Assembly (NCBI RefSeq): GCF_000019185.1
Contig: NC_010334.1
Span: forward strand, 1,240,001-1,304,000
Source of the DNA: Shewanella halifaxensis HAW-EB4
GTDB lineage: Bacteria > Pseudomonadota > Gammaproteobacteria > Enterobacterales > Shewanellaceae
Reading direction: 5' to 3'
DNA length: 64,000 nucleotides
Positions 17,035 through 24,406 of this stretch are shown one piece after another (the stretch's first letter is position 1; each line of letters starts with the position of its first letter). The notes below the pieces were generated by a model that was not told where the DNA came from, did not search any database, and saw only the letters and a program-made list of their open reading frames with translations. The translations under genes were made by a program, and so were the position numbers.

Positions 17035-17404
17035 TTATGTTTGTTTGAGTTTTTTTTGAAACATATCTTTAATTTGAAATATGTAATGTGATGCATATCA
17101 AGAATGTGATTTTTGTATATATGGGTGCTGTTTGATATGTGACCAGTGTTGTTTATATGGTTTATCTAAATAAGATTGTTGGATTTTAAATTGAATTCTA
17201 ATGTTTGAAGCTTGATGTTTATGTTTGTCTCGCCTTGGGAAAGTTAATAACGGTTGAGCTTTTTAATATATGGAATCTCTTATAGAAGAGGTAAAAATAC
17301 AGATTTAATGAGCTGTGGTGCTTGCCAAATGGCTTTTTGACGCGTAAAACTGCCCATGAGTTATCGTCTTTTTGATTTAAAACAACCGATTTGGAAGGTT
17401 TAGT
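17035..17404. other. Divergent promoter region between apbE and lgt
   Basis: 370 very AT-rich bases. They contain an FNR/EtrA-type palindrome at 17088-17101 and the GGAAGG ribosome-binding site of lgt at 17393-17398. A minus-strand frame at 17219-17467 has no recognisable features and is not called. Confidence 0.55.
17088..17101. promoter_or_regulatory. Candidate FNR/EtrA box upstream of apbE
   Basis: GTGATGCATATCAA matches the FNR/EtrA consensus TTGAT-N4-ATCAA at nine of ten positions and lies 54 bases upstream of the apbE ATG, where an activator could act. The overlapping TGTGA-N6-TCA also partly fits CRP. It suggests anaerobic or carbon-linked control of the apbE unit. Confidence 0.55.
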
Positions 17405-18190
17405 TTGGACCATTTTATTTGGAATATTGACCCCGTTGCGATCAGCTTTATGGGGCTTAAAGTACATTGGTATGGCATCTTGTTTGCACTGGCGATAGCC
17501 TCAGGCTTTCAGGTGATGAAACGTATCTATATTAAAGAGAGCTTGCCAGTCGAGTCGTTAGACAATCTTTTGATGTACTGTGTTGTGGGAATTATCGTCG
17601 GTGCCCGTTTGGCGCATTGTCTATTCTACGACCCGGCTTATTACTTTAGTCACCCATTGAAGATTTTTGCTATCTGGGAAGGCGGTTTAGCCAGTCATGG
17701 CGGTGGCTTAGGTGCGATTTTAGCCCTGTACTATTATCAGCGTCAGGTTAAATTACCCTTCCTATTCTTGTTAGACCGCTTGGCGATTGCGACGGCGATT
17801 TTTGGCTTCTTTGTGCGTATGGCCAACTTTGTCAACTCAGAGATCTTAGGCTTACCAAGCACTGTTCCTTGGGCGATTGTGTTCGAGCGTGTCGACATGT
17901 TGCCGCGACATCCGGCGCAGTTATATGAAGCGATTGCTTACCTGTTTATCTTCATACTGCTTTGGGCTATCTATAAACTCACCGATATGAAGCAAAAACA
18001 CGGCGCGATCTTTGGTTTGTTCTTAGTGCTAGTGTTTAGCTCTCGTTTCTTGATTGAGATGGTTAAGGTCAAGCAGGCTGTTTACGCCGATACTTGGACC
18101 TTTAGTGCTGGACAGCTGCTGAGTATTCCATTCCTGCTTGTTGGTATCATGCTGCTGTTAATGCCTTATTTACGTAAGAGTAAAGCTTGA
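17405..18190 (+). CDS. lgt: Prolipoprotein diacylglyceryl transferase-family protein, Bacteroidetes-like
   Basis: A 261-residue polytopic protein with all main Lgt motifs: HWYG at 21-24, VGARLAHCLFY near 66-75, WEGGLASHGGGLG at 91-103 (catalytic-region His98), VRMANFVNSEILG at 137-149 (Arg138, Asn141, Glu146), RHPAQLYE at 168-175, and Arg214. Lgt adds diacylglycerol to the lipobox Cys of prolipoproteins. The wording of the motifs (GARLAHCLFY, WEGGLASHGG, NSEI) looks like Bacteroidetes Lgt rather than the E. coli type (GGRIGYVLFY, WDGGMSFHGG), which suggests a transferred second lgt. The start is TTG at 17405 with a strong GGAAGG six bases upstream. It is divergent from the lipoprotein unit. 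Confidence 0.87.
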   Translation: MDHFIWNIDPVAISFMGLKVHWYGILFALAIASGFQVMKRIYIKESLPVESLDNLLMYCVVGIIVGARLAHCLFYDPAYYFSHPLKIFAIWEGGLASHGGGLGAILALYYYQRQVKLPFLFLLDRLAIATAIFGFFVRMANFVNSEILGLPSTVPWAIVFERVDMLPRHPAQLYEAIAYLFIFILLWAIYKLTDMKQKHGAIFGLFLVLVFSSRFLIEMVKVKQAVYADTWTFSAGQLLSIPFLLVGIMLLLMPYLRKSKA

Positions 18191-18210
18191 TATAACTAGT
18201 GCTAGAAAAC

Positions 18211-18243
18211 AAAAGCCGTAAGCAAATCGCTTACGGCTTTTTT
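18211..18243 (+). terminator. Bidirectional terminator after lgt
   Basis: A 13-bp stem (AAAAGCCGTAAGC with GCTTACGGCTTTT), small loop, T run on the plus strand and A run on the other side, between lgt and the convergent glucosaminidase remnant. Confidence 0.92.
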
Positions 18244-18256
18244 GTGTTAAGAGGGC

Positions 18257-19266
18257 TTAGTCTGGTCTTGGTATTAAGTGTAGCGGCGCGGCATCACTTA
18301 GATAAGCTTCATCGACTTGATCTAACTTGTTATAGCTAATCATCTGGCGAATACCATCAATATAGGCTTGGCCGCGTTCGGAGTATTTATCTAAGGTTCC
18401 AGCAAGCTCTAGCCCTGTAATGGGTTTATTGTCAGCGCGCAGACTTGCTCTTAATTCTCTAAGCTGCTTATAGGCATTGTTTGTATTGAGGTTAAGCATA
18501 TAACCTTCTACAGAAGCGAGTGGTGTATCAAAGCGGGCTAAACCGTAGTTGCCTAACTCTTTACGCTGCTGTTTAGGGATCATGCCCTTGCCGCTAAAGT
18601 CCCATTGCCCTCAACGGTAAAGCGTGAGGTTGCCCAGCCACTCTCTTCGGCAGCCTGTGCAAGCACAAGCGATGGCGGCATGATATCGACCTCTTCTAAC
18701 AAAGTTTGCCTCTGCTGCTCGGTTAGTGGCGTCTCAGCATCCTTGGTGATTTTGTACTTTTGGGCAATTCTCTGTAAAACAACATCATCTAATGGCGCCG
18801 ATTCAATCAGCCTACGTTCTAAAAGAATATTTTCATTCGCAACCAAGATTAATGGGGCTAGCAAACGGAAAAATACCATTTTCTTTTGCTGTACTGGTAT
18901 TTGATTCGATGTCTTTTGCCAGCGCTCACTAACCGATTCAAAGGTGAGTCGTGGGACTTCCCTGTTGCCCTCTTGCCAGCTCTTGGTGTTGTAATTGAGT
19001 GAGTCAAATAGCGTCATCAGCTCATCAAGGGAGTTGATACGAATATCTTCTGGGGCTTTGGTTGGACGCTCGTCAGACACTTTTATAAAGCTAGTTTGTG
19101 TTTCATCTGAGTCTGAGGTGGGGGCGAGATCCGCGGCGACAGTTTTAGGCGCTTGCTTAATGGTTACCGTGTCGCTTTCTGGATTAAATTGAGTATTGGC
19201 GGCATATAGCATTAATAAGGCGGCGAGTAGGGTAAGAACGATAAGAGTCTGAGGTTTCTTGAGCAT
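18257..19266 (-). pseudogene. Bax-family N-acetylglucosaminidase, frameshifted
   Basis: Two overlapping frames encode one protein. The upstream part (19266-18580, 228 codons) has an N-terminal membrane anchor (IVLTLLAALLMLYAA), a linker and the start of the glucosaminidase domain (LVLAQAAEESGWATSRF, with the catalytic Glu), then shifts after VEGN and stops in ATGA at 18583-18580. The downstream part (18583-18257) continues as MIPKQQRKELGNYG ... SVEGYMLNLNTNNAYK to a normal end. Expected family sequence VEGNxLFGQW is missing about 16 bases, consistent with a deletion between two GGGCAATG repeats. Intact relatives hydrolyse peptidoglycan in the periplasm. It may be a real pseudogene or a sequencing error. 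Confidence 0.85.
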
Positions 19267-19381
19267 ATGCAGTCCTTGAAATCTGGCGCTAATAAGCTAA
19301 AACATCATCTTACTATATTTGATGTTGTTATGAAATTGTAAATGCTTGATACTGTTACCGTATAGAGCTCATCGAGCTTAA

Positions 19382-19418
19382 ATAAAAAAGCCCAGATAAT
19401 GTCATTATCCGGGCTTTT
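19382..19418 (-). terminator. Terminator of the sulfite dehydrogenase operon
   Basis: A long stem (AAAAGCCCGGATAATG / CATTATCTGGGCTTTT, one mismatch) read on the minus strand, followed by TTATT; about 90 bases after the last gene of the operon. Confidence 0.85.
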
Positions 19419-19503
19419 GCTAATATTTATGACCGCTTAAGGCATATATTAAAAACTGCCTAATACTAAGAACCGCTTAATGCTAATACTAAGAACCGCT
19501 TAA
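19419..19503. repeat. Three degenerate 22-23-bp direct repeats
   Basis: Copies of CTAATACTAAGAACCGCTTAA occur at 19460-19480 and 19483-19503 (identical), with a more diverged copy at 19420-19440. They lie between the last cytochrome gene and the operon terminator, and the last copy runs up to its stop codon. Confidence 0.7.
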
Positions 19504-19505
19504 GA

Positions 19506-19916
19506 CTATTGGCTCAAATCTGACGCAGTTTGCGTAGAGTAGTAATAGGCGATGTCTTTCATTTCTGTTTCAGACAACATGCCAGCCTGACCTTGCATTA
19601 AAGGGTCGGTGCGATCGCCACGCTTAAAGTCAACTAGCTGCTTGAATAGGTAAGCGGCCTTTTGACCCTTAAGATCTGGGTAGGTCTTCATCATGCCCAG
19701 CATGGCATCACCATGACAAGCGATACAGCGTTGGTTGGCCAAGGTTTCGCCCTTGCTCGAGTCCGCTTTGTAATTCAGAATCTTGGCTTCAAGCTTGAGC
19801 TCTGATACTGCTAGCGTGTCTTTAAACGAGGTATCGGTAACTTGAGCCGATACGCTTGCTGATACCAATAATGACAAGCTGGCGGCTAACACAGACTTCG
19901 AATAATGATTCAACAT
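19506..19916 (-). CDS. Monoheme c-type cytochrome (class I, cytochrome c4/c5-like)
   Basis: A 136-residue exported cytochrome with a signal peptide (ending VSASVSA) and one heme site, CIACH, near residues 64-68, in the context ANQRCIACHGDAMLG. Downstream Met residues (DPLMQGQAGML) can be the sixth ligand, and DIAYYYSTQ is the usual terminal helix. The ATG at 19916 is one base after the stop of the preceding gene, with a GAGGA ribosome-binding site; an earlier ATG at 19931 would overlap that gene. Last gene of the sulfite dehydrogenase operon, where it probably accepts electrons. Confidence 0.85.
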   Translation of the reverse strand: MLNHYSKSVLAASLSLLVSASVSAQVTDTSFKDTLAVSELKLEAKILNYKADSSKGETLANQRCIACHGDAMLGMMKTYPDLKGQKAAYLFKQLVDFKRGDRTDPLMQGQAGMLSETEMKDIAYYYSTQTASDLSQ

Positions 19917-19917
19917 G

Positions 19918-20307
19918 CTAATTTTCCTCATTCGAAGAAGGCATTGGCGGCATTTGATTTGCGTCCAAAGGCTTGCGTCTAAAGATCTTCATGTCGATAC
20001 CTGTCTCATCATAATAAGTCGATAGGTAATCTAGAACCGGATCCCAAGTATCAGATAAGTCCCAAAGACCCTGGGTATCAACCATCCACTGAATGGTATC
20101 GCGCCAAACTTCACGGTTACCCTTGTTCTGCGGGATAATTGACGTGGTATGGCAAGCGTTACACTGATAGTTAACCATCTCCCAACCTGGTGCCATAATA
20201 AGGCCTGACTCAGGGTCGACTGGATAGCTCTTGGCTGCATCGGCAGCCATCGCAGGAGAGAGGCAACTTAAGGCAAGCAGGCTTGCCGTAAACAGAGTCT
20301 TTCTCAT
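19918..20307 (-). CDS. sorB: SorB-like monoheme cytochrome c subunit of sulfite dehydrogenase
   Basis: A 129-residue periplasmic cytochrome with a signal peptide (cleaved after SPAMA) and one heme motif, CNACH at 49-53, followed by TTSIIPQNKGNREVWRDTIQWM, typical of the heme subunits of molybdenum sulfite dehydrogenases. Its ATG overlaps the sorA stop (TAATG), so the two are translationally coupled. It probably receives electrons from the molybdenum centre of SorA and passes them to the next cytochrome. The symbol is by analogy. Confidence 0.8.
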   Translation of the reverse strand: MRKTLFTASLLALSCLSPAMAADAAKSYPVDPESGLIMAPGWEMVNYQCNACHTTSIIPQNKGNREVWRDTIQWMVDTQGLWDLSDTWDPVLDYLSTYYDETGIDMKIFRRKPLDANQMPPMPSSNEEN

Positions 20308-21533
20308 TATACGACCCTTACTGCCACTCGGTGACAGCCGTTAAATAGGTAACCTTTCGGGTTCCACTGTGGTTGAACCATAGGCTGAGTGTCGCCTTTG
20401 GTATCAGTCGCACGAGCCCAAATCTCAAAGTAGCCAGCCTGAGGAAGCTTTAGGTCGATATTCCACTGCTGCCACGCTGTTGGGTTCACAGGCTTAGTTA
20501 AAGCGGCTGTTTGCCACGTAGTACCGTAGTCATAGCTGACTTCGACTTTAGCGACATCGCGCATACCTGCCCAAGCATGGCCGCTGACAGAAAGCGTTTT
20601 ACCTAAAGTGAGCTCACTACCGGTTTGAGGTGCAGTGATAAGCGACTTAACAATCATCTCTTCGATGATCTTAAAGTCTTTGTTATCGACTTTCTCACCA
20701 GGGGCAACAGGGAACTTTGGCACTTGATAAGCAGGTGCGCCCATCTTCTTACCGTCGTGCACGCGATCACGAACGCCCATACCTGTTGCACATTTCTGTG
20801 AAACAGAACCTGGACGGCCGCCAAATACAATTCGTAGCGGGTAGCCGTGCATGTATGGAATATCTTCGCCGTTCATGCCCCAGGCAATCATGCCGTTTTC
20901 ATTCATGGCTGCATCGATAGGTACACCGCGAGAGATAGCTGCGCCTTTACCGCTGATGTGCTTATCTGCGCCGTAGTGAGCGGTATAAACAGCATCACTC
21001 TTCACGCCACAATCGGCAAGAACGTCTTTAATCAATACGCCAGTCCACTCTGCGCAGAATACCGCAGTGTTACTCCACTGGTTACCCTTAGCATTTGGAT
21101 AGAAGTTCTCGCGGCTGTTACCACCACATTCTAGAACCAGCTGCTGAGTGTGAGTTTTGAACTTCTTTTTAAGCTCGGCGATGGTGTAGGTCTTAGGTGT
21201 TTCGATTGACTCACCGTCAACGGTAAATTCCCAAGTATTGGGATCAATCTTGTCGAACTCTGGCATCTTGCCGTTCCAGCGGATAAAGGCAACGTCGGCT
21301 GGTGTTTTTACTGGTGCAAGCAAGTGCTCAGGTGGGAAGGCGTTCAGTGGGCTTGAGTTAAGCACTTTAAAGTGGCTTGGTAAGTCTTCAACATTCTTCC
21401 ACTTAACAGCTGATACGTCCATTGGCTCAATACCGGCTGGGCGGTTTGATGCGAAGGCCCAGTTTAGTGGCAGCATGGCTGTTACAGAGGTCGCTGCTGC
21501 GCCCTTTAAAAAATTACGTCTATCGATAGCCAT
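20307..21533 (-). CDS. sorA: Molybdenum-dependent sulfite dehydrogenase catalytic subunit, SorA/SoxC-like
   Basis: A 408-residue periplasmic oxidoreductase of the sulfite oxidase family that oxidises sulfite to sulfate with c-type cytochrome as acceptor. It has a Tat signal (DRRNFLKGAAA, twin Arg at 5-6) as expected for a cofactor-loaded protein. The molybdopterin-coordinating Cys is C136 in LVLECGGNSRENF; YMHGYPLRIVFGGRPG is the conserved substrate-side segment, and a C-terminal Mo-co dimerisation domain follows (about 285-408). The start overlaps the stop of the upstream cytochrome (TAATG). S. oneidensis has, from memory, the same four-gene set at SO_0714-0717, elsewhere in the chromosome. 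Confidence 0.92.
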   Translation of the reverse strand: MAIDRRNFLKGAAATSVTAMLPLNWAFASNRPAGIEPMDVSAVKWKNVEDLPSHFKVLNSSPLNAFPPEHLLAPVKTPADVAFIRWNGKMPEFDKIDPNTWEFTVDGESIETPKTYTIAELKKKFKTHTQQLVLECGGNSRENFYPNAKGNQWSNTAVFCAEWTGVLIKDVLADCGVKSDAVYTAHYGADKHISGKGAAISRGVPIDAAMNENGMIAWGMNGEDIPYMHGYPLRIVFGGRPGSVSQKCATGMGVRDRVHDGKKMGAPAYQVPKFPVAPGEKVDNKDFKIIEEMIVKSLITAPQTGSELTLGKTLSVSGHAWAGMRDVAKVEVSYDYGTTWQTAALTKPVNPTAWQQWNIDLKLPQAGYFEIWARATDTKGDTQPMVQPQWNPKGYLFNGCHRVAVRVV

Positions 21534-21853
21534 TAGTCTTGCTCCTTCCCAGTATTGAAATAAACTGCCATTGCCTGCATCTGCTCTTCGGTTAGCAGTT
21601 TGGCAACTTTACTCATCGTCTTATCTTGGCGTTTGTCAGTTTTAAAGTTTTTTAGTTGTCCAACCATGTACTGCACGTTTTGTCCCTTTAAATTAGGGAT
21701 AGAAGCGAAGTCGTTACTCCCGTCGACTCCGTGACATGCGATACACATGTTGAGCAGCTTTTGGTCGTCCTCTGCAAACGCTTGGCTGTTAAAGCCAGCC
21801 ATCGAGGCAGATAGCACCACAAATGCTGCTAATTTATTTTTTTTTACACTCAT
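21533..21853 (-). CDS. Small monoheme c-type cytochrome, first gene of the sulfite dehydrogenase operon
   Basis: A 106-residue class I cytochrome c with a signal peptide ending NSQAFA, heme motif CIACH at 37-41, a likely Met ligand in DKTMSKVAKLL and the terminal EQMQAMAVYFNT helix. Its stop overlaps the sorA start, so it is translated with the molybdoenzyme. Together with the two downstream cytochromes it gives the operon three separate monoheme carriers. Confidence 0.88.
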   Translation of the reverse strand: MSVKKNKLAAFVVLSASMAGFNSQAFAEDDQKLLNMCIACHGVDGSNDFASIPNLKGQNVQYMVGQLKNFKTDKRQDKTMSKVAKLLTEEQMQAMAVYFNTGKEQD

Positions 21854-22623
21854 TGTGTGCCCTTATCGGGATGATGTTGTTTACGCTTGGTTAAGCGATC
21901 CCCTAGAAAATCGCATTACCTTTTTTGCATAGTGTTTTGGGCTCGAATGCCATGTTACGAATATGCAACTGATTTTCATCGACGCTCCCGAGTACTTGTT
22001 TTCGTTATTCGTAAATGAAAGCGTTTGAAGTCGTAAAACTACCTAAAAGTGTGACAATAAGCCTGTGAAAAAATCTAAAAAGTTGTGAAAGTGATGCTTA
22101 AGTAGACTGTTTGTCTGTTTTTGTTTCAATTTACAGGCCGAAACACAAGTAGGTTATATTGTGTGGTGATTATTGCTTTATTGTTGTTCGATGGTTTTGC
22201 ATTTGATGTTGATTAGTTTGCTGGTGTTAAGTGGCTGATATTTAGGCAGTGCCTTATGGAGATGAGCTCGGCGTTGTGATTAATCTACTTCAGCTTGGCG
22301 TTGGTTTTGAGTGTTAAGTAGACGATTAAAGGCGTGTTTTCGCTATGGGTTCGCGATACAAGTCGGATTAAATAACAGATGTTAAAGATGATGAGTCTGG
22401 GTTGGCAATTGTTTCAAGATTGCTTGTGTTGATAATGGCTATTATTTACGTCATTTAACTTCTGTTTTGATTAAGTGCGTCCAAACAGCACTTAAATAAA
22501 TAGATAACGGGAGAAATAACCACTTCCTAGCAGCTGATGAAGCGATTGTCTAGGAGGGGGCTGAGCCTGGATAGTGGTTGTTATTAACTTGTGGTTATCA
22601 AATTAGGTTATAACAATGACTGT
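21854..22623. other. 770-base gene-free region between the sor operon and the CLC gene
   Basis: AT-rich, holding the sor operon promoter on its left side and the 3' flank of the CLC gene on its right, where nested inverted repeats occur (22514-22585). No frame with coding character and no recognised operator. Confidence 0.5.
22514..22585. repeat. Nested inverted repeats downstream of the CLC gene
   Basis: Outer arms AAATAACCACT and AGTGGTTGTTATT and inner arms TTCCTAG and CTAGGA can fold into one extended structure. It lies about 40 bases after the stop of the minus-strand CLC gene and may terminate it, although no T run follows. Confidence 0.4.
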
Positions 22624-24345
22624 TTACACTTGCCCCGAACGGATCTCTTTTCGTAGGGAAATCCAGTTAATCACACCAACAATCTGTTCTTTTGTATCTT
22701 GGTAGATATAGACCTCCCCTCGGCGCTCTTTGGCCAAAATGGCGTATACCTCATTGAGGGTTGAAGTATCCGGAAGACCTTGAATAGGGTGGCGAGTCAA
22801 GGTTGTATCCTCATCTCTAACTTGCAGCTCAAGCTGCAGCATATCAACTTTTCCTTGGGTATTTCTAATTAGCACAGAGCGCCCCTCTGCACGCTTTAGC
22901 ACCTCCAGCAAGAGTTCGTCATTGTCAGCCACAATCACAAAGCGCTTATCCATGAGTTGGCGCACACCGACTTTTTGTAGCCCAAGGTTTACTGGGGCAA
23001 CTTTATAGCCCAGCCCCATGATCTCTAGCTGCTCGAAGAAGATAGACTTGGTCTTGAAACCTTGGTGGGCAATCAAAAAAGCGGGGATAACCACAAACAT
23101 AGAGGGTAAGATGATGGAAGCGTTATTGGTTAGCTCAATTAACGCCACTAGTGCGGCTAGTGGGGCGCTTAAACACACGCCCATCATGCCCGTCATACCG
23201 ATAATGGTATAAAGGCCAATATAGGGAGCGATACTTGGAAACATGAGCGCGCTAACTAACGCTAAAATCGTGCCGAATAACGCGCCAATACCGTAGAGTG
23301 GACCAATAAGTCCGCCTGGTATGCCAAGGCCTATGGCGGCAATGGTGGCGATGATCTTACCGGCTAAAATGGCGCATAAGAATAAAATGCTCGGGTGCTG
23401 GTTAATGGTTTCAGCTATGGCGAGCTCACCGCTACCAATTGCTTGCGGTAAAACTAGGCCCACTAAAGTAGTAACTGCACCGGCGAGTAATAGGCGATTA
23501 ATCAGTGGCCAGTTTTGTCCGATAGCGGTAACTTTAAGCAGGCTGGCATTAAAGAAGGCGGCGATGCAGCCAAGGATCACACCGAATATTGCCAGTAGTG
23601 GATATTGAGTGAGTGGGATTGCAGCCACACCAATTTGATCTAACTCATGAACGTCACCAAACACCAGCTGGCTGCTAACAGCACCGCAAATCGCAGACAG
23701 CATAATCGGAAAAAAGTAATGGATCTTGTATTCTCTGAGCACCACTTCAAATACAAATATCACTGCGGCTAATGGTGCGTTAAAAATCGCCGCAATACCG
23801 GCGGCAATACCACTGGCACACATAACTCTTACGCTGTTGTCGGGTAGCTTAAATTTTTCGGCTAATACACTGGCGCTGACCGCACCTAAATGAATCGCTG
23901 GGCCTTCTCGGCCTACAGAGAAGTTGGTAGCAAGGGCAAATAGGGCTTGGAAAAACTGTCCCGGTGCAGACTGCAGTGGAATTTTACCGTAATGCAGCTT
24001 AACTCTGTGGATTACATAGGCGATGCCCATACGTTTATAACGCTGAGATCCCATTTTTGCGACACCCCAGATTAAAAATGAGCCGAAAAGCGGTAATAAT
24101 ACTCGCCAGTCATCGATGATATCCGTAAAATTCAACTCTTGGGCTTTGGTGAAGGTGTCGCACCAGAGCAGTAATAACCTAAAAAGAACAATGATGCCAG
24201 ACGCAAATAGTGCAAACAGTAATGCGAGCAAACATAGCTGTACACTGATCTTGGCTTGCGAAAGCGTATCTTTAAGGTCGGTATGTAGGTATTTTTGAAA
24301 TTGCTCTCGCTTCTTAACAATTGTTTGATGCACAGAAATTTCCAA
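22624..24345 (-). CDS. CLC-family chloride channel/transporter with C-terminal CBS-like region
   Basis: A 573-residue membrane protein with the CLC fold (about residues 30-435) and a cytoplasmic CBS-type regulatory region (about 450-565, QLMDKRFVIVADNDELLLEVL...). The selectivity motif GREGP is at 145-149, so the gating Glu147 is present. The inner-glutamate site in FNAPLAAVIFVFEVV reads Glu200-Val201, with valine where the E. coli exchanger has Glu203; valine is the residue found in animal CLC channels. The usual GSGIP motif is replaced (MGIAYVIHRV). This points to an uncoupled channel or atypical transporter rather than a standard Cl-/H+ exchanger; anion specificity is not known. Confidence 0.9.
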   Translation of the reverse strand: MEISVHQTIVKKREQFQKYLHTDLKDTLSQAKISVQLCLLALLFALFASGIIVLFRLLLLWCDTFTKAQELNFTDIIDDWRVLLPLFGSFLIWGVAKMGSQRYKRMGIAYVIHRVKLHYGKIPLQSAPGQFFQALFALATNFSVGREGPAIHLGAVSASVLAEKFKLPDNSVRVMCASGIAAGIAAIFNAPLAAVIFVFEVVLREYKIHYFFPIMLSAICGAVSSQLVFGDVHELDQIGVAAIPLTQYPLLAIFGVILGCIAAFFNASLLKVTAIGQNWPLINRLLLAGAVTTLVGLVLPQAIGSGELAIAETINQHPSILFLCAILAGKIIATIAAIGLGIPGGLIGPLYGIGALFGTILALVSALMFPSIAPYIGLYTIIGMTGMMGVCLSAPLAALVALIELTNNASIILPSMFVVIPAFLIAHQGFKTKSIFFEQLEIMGLGYKVAPVNLGLQKVGVRQLMDKRFVIVADNDELLLEVLKRAEGRSVLIRNTQGKVDMLQLELQVRDEDTTLTRHPIQGLPDTSTLNEVYAILAKERRGEVYIYQDTKEQIVGVINWISLRKEIRSGQV

Positions 24346-24406
24346 AATGTATGTTTGTCACATTGATATCAAAATGTGAGATTTTTTATTAAGGGGCTGT
24401 TACTTA

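Noticed and set aside
17219..17467. 82-codon minus-strand frame between apbE and lgt
   Set aside because: It overlaps the start of lgt, has low complexity and no ribosome-binding site or family resemblance.
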